Positions 17,545-26,092 of a stretch of DNA of 64,000 nucleotides are shown one piece after another (position 1 is the stretch's first letter; each line of letters begins with the position of its first letter). The position numbers and the translations under genes are program-made. The notes below the pieces were generated by a model that saw only the letters and a list, made by a program, of their open reading frames with translations, made no database searches and was not told where the DNA came from. Source of the DNA: Aequorivita iocasae (GTDB taxonomy: Bacteria; Bacteroidota; Bacteroidia; Flavobacteriales; Flavobacteriaceae); the NCBI RefSeq assembly GCF_016757735.1, contig NZ_CP068439.1:1054001-1118000 (forward strand), read 5' to 3'.

Positions 17545-17985
17545 ATGGAAATTGAAGTAAAGAATTTTGGAGAATTGACCACAAAACAATTGTATGGTAT
17601 TTTACAATTGCGAAGCGAGGTGTTTGTGGTGGAACAGGATTGCGTTTATCAAGATATTGATGGAAAGGATGAACGCGCCTTGCACATTATGGGTTGGGAA
17701 GACGGTAATTTAGTTGCCTACGCGCGCTGCTTCCAGGCAGGCGATTATTTTGATGAAGCGTCCATAGGAAGGGTTTTGGTACGCGAAAACTACCGAAAAA
17801 TGGGTTATGGCCACGCAATCACCAAAGCGGCTATAGAAGCCATTAAAACAAACTATAAAGCCGATAAAATAAAGATATCGGCTCAAGTGTATTTAGTTAT
17901 TTTTTACGAAAGCCACGGGTTTAAAACCTATGGAGATCGTTACATGGAAGATGGCATTCCGCACATTGCGATGATTAGAGCTTAA
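17545..17985 (+). CDS. elaA: ElaA-type GNAT N-acetyltransferase
   Basis: This 146-residue protein has the ElaA hallmark near its start, LRSEVFVVEQDCVYQDIDG.D. The acetyl-CoA binding motif A is IGRVLVRENYRKMGYGHAI (about residues 73-92), and the C-terminal strand is HIAMIRA. The family is expected to transfer acetyl from acetyl-CoA; its substrate is unknown. It ends the rpiB-CDF-elaA unit and overlaps the convergent gene at 17975 by 11 bases. Confidence 0.87.
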   Translation: MEIEVKNFGELTTKQLYGILQLRSEVFVVEQDCVYQDIDGKDERALHIMGWEDGNLVAYARCFQAGDYFDEASIGRVLVRENYRKMGYGHAITKAAIEAIKTNYKADKIKISAQVYLVIFYESHGFKTYGDRYMEDGIPHIAMIRA

Positions 17986-18346
17986 TAAGGTTTTTCTCTA
18001 AATTAAGGTCTTTTAGCATTTCATCAGTAAACTTATAATGCCCACGACGGGTAATGATTTTAAAGCGCTGGTTCCGCATACGCGTGAGTGTGTCCAAAAA
18101 CTGCCATTTAGATTTTAACAATCTTGGTTTCTCAGATTTTAAACTGATTTCAAAATAATGCTTAATTCCCGCGCGATCTGCTACTATGTCTGGCGTGATT
18201 ACCACATCACTATCCTTTTTGTAATAGGATTTTGGAGTTTCATAACCTTCCACATCGGCCTGGATGTGTTCAAAACCCCGGTTCTCTAAATAGGCCACAG
18301 ATTCCTTTAGAATCTCCTTGTTTTCATTTCTTTCTGATTGTACCAT
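17975..18346 (-). CDS. conserved hypothetical, weak PD-(D/E)xK nuclease-like pattern
   Basis: This 123-residue soluble protein has no named family that I recognise. Residues 48-70 read VVITPDIVADRAGIKHYFEI, then SLK. This looks like a PD...E core of restriction-endonuclease-like folds (Pro52-Asp53, Glu66), but the expected ExK is E-I-S with a lysine four residues on (Lys70). The rest is helical and Lys/Arg-rich, which would suit nucleic-acid contact. The gene stands alone between elaA (convergent) and a sterol-desaturase-like gene. The nuclease idea is inference only. Confidence 0.6.
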   Translation of the reverse strand: MVQSERNENKEILKESVAYLENRGFEHIQADVEGYETPKSYYKKDSDVVITPDIVADRAGIKHYFEISLKSEKPRLLKSKWQFLDTLTRMRNQRFKIITRRGHYKFTDEMLKDLNLEKNLIKL

Positions 18347-18418
18347 AACTGCTAAGATACAATATCATTGATAAACAGTCAGTTAAGGTTATGTTAAGCG
18401 AAAAAATTAGCTGTTAAA

Positions 18419-19237
18419 TTAATTTTTATAGCGAATTGATTTGTCAAATGGAAGTTTCAATTGTTGTAAAATATTTTCATCATCGCGATGATCGGCAATG
18501 TCCAATCCGTATTTAATTTCCGAAGTATTCGAATACACAAAAGTGCCAAACAATCGATCCCAAATGGAAAGTATATTTCCAAAATTACTGTCCGTCCACG
18601 GCATTTGGTAATGATGGTGGAATTTGTGCATATTCGGAGTTACGATTACGTAACTCAACACTTTGTCCAATTGCTTTGGAAGCGATATATTGGCGTGTGT
18701 GAAATAGGTAAAAAGCACGCTTAATATTCTATAAAAAAGATAGAAAGCAATCGGCATTCCCATCATTACAACGGCAATCAAAGCGAAAGTTTCCCGGATA
18801 ATAAAGTCGAAAGGATGATGGCGTGTGCCCGTGGTAACATCTACATTCTTATCGGAATGGTGTACTGTGTGCAGCCGCCACATCCACTTTACTTTGTGAA
18901 GCAGATAATGCACAAAATACTGCGCAAACAAATCTAAAACCATAATTGAAAGCAGTAATTTAACCCAAACCGGAGCATCAAATAGTGGAAGCAATCCAAA
19001 ATTCGAATTGTTTAACCACAGAAAAATCCCAACGGTTGCAATCCCGAAAACTACGTTTATCAACATCACAAAAGCCAGTAGAATAAAATTAGTTTTTGCG
19101 TGCCGCCATTTGTTGTATTTGGTAAAAACGAGTTTGTAATACCCTTCGAAAATCCAGAAAATAGTAAGCACAAAAAACACCCAACCGGCTTTCATCCAAA
19201 CAGGCATGGTTTCGAAGAAGGTTAGGAAGGAGTTCAC
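18419..19237 (-). CDS. sterol desaturase / fatty acid hydroxylase superfamily protein
   Basis: This 272-residue integral membrane di-iron enzyme has several helices (about 15-35, 48-72, 85-110 and 155-180). It carries the histidine clusters of the superfamily: HYLLH (about 111-115), HTVHH (about 124-128) and HKFHHH near 205. These bind the two irons and hydroxylate or desaturate a lipid; the substrate is unknown. The start codon appears to be GTG at 19237, overlapping the upstream stop as GTGA, which suggests translational coupling with the small exported protein before it. Confidence 0.88.
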   Translation of the reverse strand: MNSFLTFFETMPVWMKAGWVFFVLTIFWIFEGYYKLVFTKYNKWRHAKTNFILLAFVMLINVVFGIATVGIFLWLNNSNFGLLPLFDAPVWVKLLLSIMVLDLFAQYFVHYLLHKVKWMWRLHTVHHSDKNVDVTTGTRHHPFDFIIRETFALIAVVMMGMPIAFYLFYRILSVLFTYFTHANISLPKQLDKVLSYVIVTPNMHKFHHHYQMPWTDSNFGNILSIWDRLFGTFVYSNTSEIKYGLDIADHRDDENILQQLKLPFDKSIRYKN

Positions 19238-19650
19238 TCTATTTTCGTTTTATATTCTGCCAAACCAATTACGTCATCTCTAATTTCTTTTAGCCATTCT
19301 TTTCCGTAATTTTCTGTTAGAAAATCTAAAACTTTCATATTATAACTTATCGAAATTTCTTTATTTAATGGCTCACAACCAAAATTTATCATTGAAACAC
19401 CATACTTAGATTTAAAATCAAAGTCAGATGCATAAATCACTGGAACAATTCCTCCAGGAACAATTAGAAATAGAGAATTATTTTTAATGTCTTCCTTAGC
19501 AAATACTTCTGCATCAGAAATATTGTCTGCGCTTATAACTTTTGAAACATAACTATTTTCAAAGTTGCTAGAATCAACAGATTCAATTTCTTCTTGACCA
19601 AAAGCTGAAATAGATAGAATTATTGAAATTGTAAATAGAGTTTTTTTCAT
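19234..19650 (-). CDS. small exported protein, unknown function
   Basis: This 138-residue protein starts with a clean signal peptide MKKTLFTISIILSISAFG, with cleavage expected just before or after Gln. The mature part is acidic and has no repeat or catalytic motif that I recognise. I prefer the second ATG (19650) because the signal peptide then starts canonically; an ATG four codons earlier exists. The stop overlaps the start of the desaturase-like gene by 4 bases. It may be a lineage-specific gene. Confidence 0.55.
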   Translation of the reverse strand: MKKTLFTISIILSISAFGQEEIESVDSSNFENSYVSKVISADNISDAEVFAKEDIKNNSLFLIVPGGIVPVIYASDFDFKSKYGVSMINFGCEPLNKEISISYNMKVLDFLTENYGKEWLKEIRDDVIGLAEYKTKIE

Positions 19651-19697
19651 AGTTTCTTTCATCTATAACAAATTTGAATAGTCAATTTTTTTAAAAT

Positions 19698-21320
19698 TTA
19701 CTTCAAAATCTTCCCATACCGCCCAGCATCATTCAAAACAGCAACTGCCTCTAAAATCTCGGGATTGTGCTCAATTTGGTAATTATATAAACCTTCGCGG
19801 TAAAAATAACGCTTCAAAATTTCATCGGTCAACAACGATTCTATTTCCACTTTTTTGTCCACAATCGCTTTGTCTTTAGCTTTGTCAATTGCAACCATAA
19901 GTTGGTTATAACTTGCTGAAATATCCTTGCTCATATCGTCATCTTCAGAGATTTTTAAACCTTCGGCAAATTTCTTTTCGGTCTCGGTTTCGTATTCAAA
20001 ATTGTTGTCTTTTAAAAACTTCAGAAAATCCTGAAAATCGGCTTCAGTAAATTTGAAGTTTTTCCAGTCGGTCATTTGATGACTGTAATAATATTTAGTT
20101 GCATAATCAAAAATGGCGTTGTCCTTCAGCAAAGCCGTGGTTATAGGGCTAAAAACCGCAGATTTCAATTCCACATCGGGCAAGATTCCGCCGCCATCGT
20201 AAACCGTTCTGCCACCTTTGGTTTTAAAAGCATTGTATTCTTTGACATCTTTTCTGATTGGATCTCCGTTTTCATCACGATGCCAGTAATCAAGTGCTTG
20301 AATACAGCGACCGCTGGGTGTATAGTAGCGCGAAATAGTTACTTTTAATTGTGTGCCATACGTCAACTTTTTTGGCCTTTGAACCAATCCTTTTCCGAAA
20401 CTTCGGGCGCCAACCACCACGGCACGATCCAAATCCTGCAAGCCGCCCGAAACAATTTCACTGGCGGAAGCGCTTCTACCATTCACCAAAACAACCAATG
20501 GAATTTCTTTATCTATAGGTTCAAATTGGGTTTTATATACTTGGTTGTATTTCTCAATAACCGATTTTGTGGTTGTTATAACTTCACCTTTATCCACAAA
20601 AAGGTTTACAACGTTTATGGCTTCATTTAGCAAGCCGCCCGGGTTTCCGCGTAAATCCAAAATAATTTTTTTAGCTCCCTGTGACTTCAAATCAACTAGT
20701 GCAGCTTTGGTTTCAGCAGTGGTTTTTCGGTTGAACTGTGAAAGCACGATGTAACCAATGTCGTTATTTATTAATTTATAAAAAGGAACGGCTTTAAGGT
20801 CTACCGCACCGCGGGTTATGGTTGCAGTGGCTGTTTTTCCTTGTCTTTTGTAAGTTACATCAACGGTTGAACCTGGTGCTCCTTTTAACAATTCTCCAGC
20901 ATCATCTTCCAAATCGGCAATATTTATATTACCAATTTTTACGATTTCGTCCCCAGCTTTCAACCCTGCTTTATCGGCCGGATAACCTTGGTATGGTTCC
21001 ACAATTATGATTTTATCTTTTCTGCTTTGTGCGGTTGCACCAATACCCGTATAAATACCGGAATTGTTGATTTTGGCGTCCTCTACTTGCTGTTCGTTCC
21101 AATAAACGGTGTACGGATCCAAATCTTCCAACATGCCTTTAATGGCTTTGTCCATAAGCGTTGCGGGCGTTACTTCGTCCACGTAGTTCATGTTCAATTC
21201 CTTGAAAAGTGTGGTGAAGATTTCAATCTGTTTGGCTATTTCAAAAAAGTCACTTTTGAAACTTACGGTAGTAAAAAATATACCGACAGCGATGATGGGA
21301 ACTATTATTCTTTTTTTCAT
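19698..21320 (-). CDS. S41 family C-terminal processing peptidase
   Basis: This 540-residue exported serine protease has a signal or anchor segment (MKKRIIVPIIAVGIFFTTVSF). Next comes an N-terminal helical region with YVDEVTP and DPYTVYW, a PDZ domain (about 90-170) and the S41 core. The catalytic serine region is NGRSASASEIVSGGLQDL, and the Lys is in GARSFGKGLVQ. This is the CtpA/Prc layout, a periplasmic protease that trims or degrades envelope proteins. The frame is open further upstream to 21452, but that would overlap the DUF4349 gene heavily and lacks a signal peptide. Confidence 0.92.
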   Translation of the reverse strand: MKKRIIVPIIAVGIFFTTVSFKSDFFEIAKQIEIFTTLFKELNMNYVDEVTPATLMDKAIKGMLEDLDPYTVYWNEQQVEDAKINNSGIYTGIGATAQSRKDKIIIVEPYQGYPADKAGLKAGDEIVKIGNINIADLEDDAGELLKGAPGSTVDVTYKRQGKTATATITRGAVDLKAVPFYKLINNDIGYIVLSQFNRKTTAETKAALVDLKSQGAKKIILDLRGNPGGLLNEAINVVNLFVDKGEVITTTKSVIEKYNQVYKTQFEPIDKEIPLVVLVNGRSASASEIVSGGLQDLDRAVVVGARSFGKGLVQRPKKLTYGTQLKVTISRYYTPSGRCIQALDYWHRDENGDPIRKDVKEYNAFKTKGGRTVYDGGGILPDVELKSAVFSPITTALLKDNAIFDYATKYYYSHQMTDWKNFKFTEADFQDFLKFLKDNNFEYETETEKKFAEGLKISEDDDMSKDISASYNQLMVAIDKAKDKAIVDKKVEIESLLTDEILKRYFYREGLYNYQIEHNPEILEAVAVLNDAGRYGKILK

Positions 21321-21331
21321 TTTATGAAATT

Positions 21332-22150
21332 TTAATGTGTTTTCTTTCTCTTCTTCAGAAATATACGAAGAATGATAACAACTATTATTGCAACGAGGAA
21401 TAAAGGCCAAAGGTATAAAATGCCCAAGAAAAATACCGAAATGCCGTTCCAACCGCCTTGCAGCGCGTTTTTCATTTTCTGGCCGTAAGATTGTGTAATA
21501 CCAGTTTCCGCAGTGGTTTTGTAAAATTCAATGTTTACGGTGCTCATTGAAACTTGACTTTGCAGATACTGCAATCGACCTTGTTTGGCTTCAATTTCCT
21601 CACGAATGTTGGAAAGTTCGCGCTCTATTTGCAACATTTCCTCAACTTTATTCGCTTTTTTAAGCAGTTCAAGATAGCGTTCCTCAAGCACACGCTTTGC
21701 TTTTAAACGCGCTTCCAAATCCACAAACTCTTCCGAAACATCCTGTCGGGAAATATCACGTTGATCAAAATAATCAACACCTTCGGAAATACCATCAATA
21801 AACTTTTGAAAATTTTCGGTAGGAATGCGAACGGTTAAGCTTTTATAAATTCGATTGTAGTCTTTTCCGCTGTTGTCGTTTTGGACCAATCCTTTGTTTT
21901 GCGAGGCAAGCTGAAGTATTTTTTTGTGCGTTGCTTCTACATCTTTTGTTTCAAAAGCGAGACGGGCAGTTTTAATTATTTTTTGCTCAATTTCATTAGA
22001 TAAAGGTTGTGGAACAAGTTGATGTCTAACTAGGGCTTCTTCAGCCATATCCATCTCAGCCATCGCAGAACCTGCTTCATAATTTTTGTTGGAATTTCCG
22101 TTTGAACACCCCAAAACAAACAATAAAAGTAAAGTGCTAATTGTTTTCAT
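21332..22150 (-). CDS. DUF4349 lipoprotein
   Basis: This 272-residue protein begins MKTISTLLLLFVLGCSNGNS, a lipobox with Cys15. A domain with the DUF4349 pattern follows: KTARLAFETKDVEATHKKIL..., then a coiled coil around 145-195. One C-terminal membrane helix (about 235-265) and a basic tail RIFLKKRKKTH end it. Function unknown; it is thought to be an envelope protein. Its start lies 14 bases inside the end of rnpA, so the two are coupled, and the S41 protease follows at 11 bases. Confidence 0.83.
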   Translation of the reverse strand: MKTISTLLLLFVLGCSNGNSNKNYEAGSAMAEMDMAEEALVRHQLVPQPLSNEIEQKIIKTARLAFETKDVEATHKKILQLASQNKGLVQNDNSGKDYNRIYKSLTVRIPTENFQKFIDGISEGVDYFDQRDISRQDVSEEFVDLEARLKAKRVLEERYLELLKKANKVEEMLQIERELSNIREEIEAKQGRLQYLQSQVSMSTVNIEFYKTTAETGITQSYGQKMKNALQGGWNGISVFFLGILYLWPLFLVAIIVVIILRIFLKKRKKTH

Positions 22151-22502
22151 CGCGTAATTTTTTAAGTAGCCTTACCATTGCTTTGTCAAGTTCGGCGTAC
22201 TGCGGTTTAACTTTTCCTAAAAAAAGAAAGAGCATCACAAATTTCTTGCCGTGAATTTCATCAAATAAGTGTTTGTTAAGCCGATAGGCTTCGCGAAGCT
22301 GTCTTTTCACTCGGTTTCGCTCCACTGCCAATTTAAAATTCCGTTTCGGAACGGCGAAAGCAGCGAGATGGTTTTCCAAGTTTTCCTTCGGAAGAAAAAA
22401 TACTTTTATTGGAAATTTGGAATGTGTTTTCCTTTCCAAAAACAAATTTTCAATTGTCTTGGTGCTTTTTAATTTTTCGTTTTTGGGAAATTTTTGACTC
22501 AC
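22137..22502 (-). CDS. rnpA: ribonuclease P protein component
   Basis: This 121-residue basic protein is the cofactor of RNase P RNA, which processes the 5' ends of tRNAs. The diagnostic RNR motif is RNRVKRQLREAYR at about residues 82-94, preceded by the AFAVPKRNFK strand (about 68-77). Length matches the family. It is not next to rpmH or dnaA as in many other phyla; here it is coupled to a DUF4349 lipoprotein by a 14-base overlap. No clear promoter is seen between its start and the terminator at 22516-22551. Confidence 0.92.
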   Translation of the reverse strand: MSQKFPKNEKLKSTKTIENLFLERKTHSKFPIKVFFLPKENLENHLAAFAVPKRNFKLAVERNRVKRQLREAYRLNKHLFDEIHGKKFVMLFLFLGKVKPQYAELDKAMVRLLKKLRDENN

Positions 22503-22515
22503 TCTGTAAATATAT

Positions 22516-22551
22516 AAAAAGACCCCGCAGTATTTAGCACTTGCGAGGTCT
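22516..22551 (-). terminator. intrinsic terminator after the M1 peptidase gene
   Basis: On the minus strand AGACCTCGCA pairs with TGCGGGGTCT, with one weak or mismatched pair and a loop of about 12 bases, followed by TTTTTATATA. It lies 23 bases after the peptidase stop and 13 bases before rnpA. Confidence 0.75.
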
Positions 22552-22574
22552 GTTTGAAAAAAGGAAAGTAAAGA

Positions 22575-24410
22575 TTATTGTTTTTCGTAAAGATTGTTTT
22601 CTTGATTGATATCTGCCATTCTTCGGGTGGCGTCAATCATCATATTTTTTACTTTTTTTCCGTTTTTAATTTCAAAGATATATGTAGGATATGCCCAAGC
22701 CCAATCTTCTAAAACAGTACGATTTAAATCGGTAAAAGGGTTTGGTTTTTCGCCCCACATCATTCGCAATGGAATGTAAAATAATTCTTGTGTGCCGTCT
22801 TCATAAGTTACGTAAAGATCTATTGGCATTGGCATCAACCCAATTCTCTCCAAAGTTACCTTTGTGTTTTCTCCTTGGCTTTCTACAGATTTTATTCCGT
22901 AATCGATAGTATTGGTAGTTTGTGCCCAATCCGTAAGGTACCAATCCAATTCAAACCCAGAAACTTTTTCCGCAGTGCGTATAAAATCATTTGGCGTTGG
23001 GTGCTTAAACTTAAAATCTGAGTAATAACGCTTTAAGGTTTTTGAAAGATTTTCTGGCCCGATAATATATCCAAGCTGCGTTAAAAAAACCGAGCCCTTA
23101 CTGTACGCATTTATACCATAGGAGCGGTTGCTGGCGTACCTATCTGCGTGGGTAGTGAGGGGTTGCTCTGCACCACTTGTAGCCATATACAAATAACTTC
23201 TGTAAGAACCGGCGTGCGGATTTGGCTTATTTTCCTTCATTACATAATTCATGGCCTCATCTGAAATATACGAAGTAAAACCTTCATCCATCCACTCGTG
23301 CTTACTTTCGTTTGTGGCCAAAACAAACTGAAACCACGAATGCGCAAGCTCGTGTGCTGTTACGCCCACAAGGCTTCCAAACTCACGTTTTCCAGTAATC
23401 ATCGTGCTCATAGCATATTCCATACCGCCATCACCACCTTGAATTACAGAATATTGCTCATAAGGATATTGCCCAATTTGCTCATTGAAAAACTCCATTA
23501 ATTCAGCAGTTTTGGGTTGAAGATTTTTCCAATTTTCTGCAATTTCAGGATCATTTTTGTAGAAAAAATGTAGCGTTACTCCGTTTGGACCTGGATAAGT
23601 ATCGTGAATATATTCATTATCTGCAGCCCAAGCAAAATCGTGGACATCTGGCGCTAAAAAGTGCCAAGTGTATTTTCCCTTTTTGGGCTTCATCCACTTT
23701 TGTCCCGGTAGTGTATAGCCGTGACCCACTTCTGCGGGATTTTGAAGATAACCTGTTCCGCCAATTGTATAATCGGCATCAATAGTTATGGTTACGTCAA
23801 AATCGCCCCAAACGCCATGAAATTCACGTGCAATGTACGGATCTGCGTGCCATCCCTCAAAATCGTATTCTGCTAATTTTGGATACCATTGCGTCATGGT
23901 TAGGGCAACGTTTTCAGAGCTATCGCGGCCCGAACGGCGAATCTGTAAAGGAACCTGTGCGTCCCATTCCATATTGAAAACAGTACTTTCACCCGGCAAA
24001 ATAGGGTTGTTCAACATAACCTGCATCACCGTACCTTTTATGGTATAATTTGCAGCAACGCCATCTTGTGTGAAGAGCGTGGGCTTTATATATCCAATTT
24101 CCGAAGGGGATAATTTTGAAATCCGATCCATCACGCGACTATCAGGATCTTCAATGGTACGTGAACGCACATCCATTTCACTACCCGGCTGAAAAGCATT
24201 AAAGTAAAGATGATAGAAAACTTTGTTCAGAGTATCGGGAGAATTGTTTGTATACTTCAACTCTTGCGTGCCTTTGTACTGAAAGGTTTTAACGTCCATT
24301 TGAACGTTCATTTTATAATCTACTTCCTGCTGCCAATAGCCGTTATTGTTTTGCGCAAATGATGAAAAGAATATACCCGTTAGGAATAATACGTTAAAAA
24401 AATACTTCAT
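22575..24410 (-). CDS. M1 family zinc metallopeptidase, exported
   Basis: This 611-residue aminopeptidase-type enzyme has a signal peptide (MKYFFNVLFLTGIFFSSFAQ). The zinc site HELAH is at residues 353-357, with the third ligand Glu376 exactly 19 residues after the second His. The exopeptidase-type loop reads GGMEY at 328-332 rather than the classical GAMEN. Such flavobacterial M1 enzymes are periplasmic or outer-membrane-associated and release N-terminal residues. Its start overlaps the stop of the S8 protease gene by 1 base, so an operon of two secreted proteases is likely. Confidence 0.93.
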   Translation of the reverse strand: MKYFFNVLFLTGIFFSSFAQNNNGYWQQEVDYKMNVQMDVKTFQYKGTQELKYTNNSPDTLNKVFYHLYFNAFQPGSEMDVRSRTIEDPDSRVMDRISKLSPSEIGYIKPTLFTQDGVAANYTIKGTVMQVMLNNPILPGESTVFNMEWDAQVPLQIRRSGRDSSENVALTMTQWYPKLAEYDFEGWHADPYIAREFHGVWGDFDVTITIDADYTIGGTGYLQNPAEVGHGYTLPGQKWMKPKKGKYTWHFLAPDVHDFAWAADNEYIHDTYPGPNGVTLHFFYKNDPEIAENWKNLQPKTAELMEFFNEQIGQYPYEQYSVIQGGDGGMEYAMSTMITGKREFGSLVGVTAHELAHSWFQFVLATNESKHEWMDEGFTSYISDEAMNYVMKENKPNPHAGSYRSYLYMATSGAEQPLTTHADRYASNRSYGINAYSKGSVFLTQLGYIIGPENLSKTLKRYYSDFKFKHPTPNDFIRTAEKVSGFELDWYLTDWAQTTNTIDYGIKSVESQGENTKVTLERIGLMPMPIDLYVTYEDGTQELFYIPLRMMWGEKPNPFTDLNRTVLEDWAWAYPTYIFEIKNGKKVKNMMIDATRRMADINQENNLYEKQ

Positions 24411-26077
24411 TATTGTGACATTTTATCGGCCATAATCAGGGCATTATACATATTCACTATTTTCCCAGATTTTGAAATATTGGAGAAAGGCTCAGTGTTC
24501 GAAGCCTCTCCGCCCAAAACAACCTGTGTATTAATTGAAAGGCCGCTATCCATCAAAATTTGTTTTACTTGTGCTGCGGAAAGCTTTGGATAATAGGAGC
24601 GAATCATTGCGGCAACGCCTGCAACTTCGGGTGCGGCCATTGAAGTTCCCTGAAGAAATTCATAGGTGTTTAAAGGTGTGGTTGCCCAAATTTTGACTCC
24701 TGGCGCAAAAACATCTACGTTGGTTTTACCGTAGTTTGAAAAGTTTGCAACCATTTCGCTTCCATATTCGTAATTAAGAGCCCCAACAGTCAAAAACGAA
24801 TTTGCCATCTCGGAACCGTTGTCAAATTGATCGTTTGGATAAACGTTTACGGTATCTAAATCGAAACCGTCATTTCCGGCTGCATTTACAATTAAAACAT
24901 CTTTTGAAGCTGCGTATTTAATGGCGTCATAAACCCAATCTGCTTGTGGCGAATAATATTTTCCGAAACTGGTGTTAAGTACTTTTGCACCATTATCAAC
25001 GGCATAACGAATAGCCAGTGCAATATCTTTATCATATTCATCGCCATCGGGTACTGCGCGAATCGCCATAATTTTCACATTGTTTGCGACACCGTCCATT
25101 CCGATACCGTTATTGCGCTCTGCTGCAATAATTCCTGCCACGTGGGTTCCGTGTTTTACGTTTTCTTTTGTGGGATCTGGCCCGGCCACGTTATTGTCGC
25201 CGTAAATATTATCTGCAAAATCTTCAGGATTATCGCCTAAAACACCACGGAAATCTTTCGTCATATTGAAATTGTTATCCAATCTACCGCTAAAATATTC
25301 AATGCCTCCCTCCAGTTCTTCCAAAACTTCCGGAACCGAATCTGCAAAATTCAGCATTTGGGTTAGCATTGCAATTTGCTGTTGTTCTTGGGGCGATGGA
25401 TTATTTATTGCTGCAAGATCTTCTTTGGTGTAATCTGCTTTTCCAAGTTTTTTTGCCATGGCCTCGTGTGTAGGCTTTAATTGTGAAAGGATCTGCTCGT
25501 AACGTAATTTGTTTGCGGTAACTTCTGAAGATTCCTTCTCATATTCTGCTTTTGCTTTTTGGTAAATAGCAAAGTCTTTTCTGTCAGCAGCACTTATTGA
25601 TGCTTCACTTTTTCCCTCAAATTTTGGTTTGAACTTTCTGATAATACGTACATATTCCATGTTTTCATCAGTAATATTACCGAGAAAATTCCAGCCGTGA
25701 ATATCATCAATAAAACCATTTTTATCGTCGTCTATACCATTTCCGGCTATTTCATCGGGGTTGGTCCACACTACACTTTTAAGATCTTCGTGGTCAATAT
25801 CCACGCCACTGTCTATTACCCCCACAATTACTGTTTCGCCTTTGCGCTTTTTTATAATTTCGCTGTAGGCTTTGTCCACACTCATTCCAGGAACGGTATC
25901 TTTTACTAAATCCATGGCTGGCCAGTGTTTTAACTGTTCGTCAGTAAGAGGTGTAATTTTTAATGGGTTTGAATCTATATTTTGGATAGGAGTAGCAACT
26001 ATGGGAGCTCCGCTTCCGCAGCTTGCTAGAGCTGTTGACAATGCAACCGCAAATAGGGTAATCTTAAATAGTTTCAT
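24410..26077 (-). CDS. S8 subtilisin-like serine protease lipoprotein with large insertion
   Basis: This 555-residue protein has a lipobox signal (ALASC, Cys20) and the subtilase catalytic set: Asp89 in GVIDSGVDIDHED, His309 in KHGTHVAG, Asn402 in NAAGNDG and Ser479 in GTSMAAP. Asp and His are 220 residues apart against about 32 in subtilisin. The extra roughly 190 residues are mainly Lys/Glu-rich helix (about 150-240). It is probably attached to the outer or inner membrane. It is cotranscribed with the M1 peptidase, and an MBL-fold gene lies 15 bases upstream. Confidence 0.93.
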   Translation of the reverse strand: MKLFKITLFAVALSTALASCGSGAPIVATPIQNIDSNPLKITPLTDEQLKHWPAMDLVKDTVPGMSVDKAYSEIIKKRKGETVIVGVIDSGVDIDHEDLKSVVWTNPDEIAGNGIDDDKNGFIDDIHGWNFLGNITDENMEYVRIIRKFKPKFEGKSEASISAADRKDFAIYQKAKAEYEKESSEVTANKLRYEQILSQLKPTHEAMAKKLGKADYTKEDLAAINNPSPQEQQQIAMLTQMLNFADSVPEVLEELEGGIEYFSGRLDNNFNMTKDFRGVLGDNPEDFADNIYGDNNVAGPDPTKENVKHGTHVAGIIAAERNNGIGMDGVANNVKIMAIRAVPDGDEYDKDIALAIRYAVDNGAKVLNTSFGKYYSPQADWVYDAIKYAASKDVLIVNAAGNDGFDLDTVNVYPNDQFDNGSEMANSFLTVGALNYEYGSEMVANFSNYGKTNVDVFAPGVKIWATTPLNTYEFLQGTSMAAPEVAGVAAMIRSYYPKLSAAQVKQILMDSGLSINTQVVLGGEASNTEPFSNISKSGKIVNMYNALIMADKMSQ

Positions 26078-26092
26078 TTTAGAAATTATATG

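Noticed and set aside
21321-21452. Longer start for the S41 peptidase
   Set aside because: It begins with TTG, overlaps the DUF4349 gene and removes the signal peptide start; residues before MKKRII are not protease-like.
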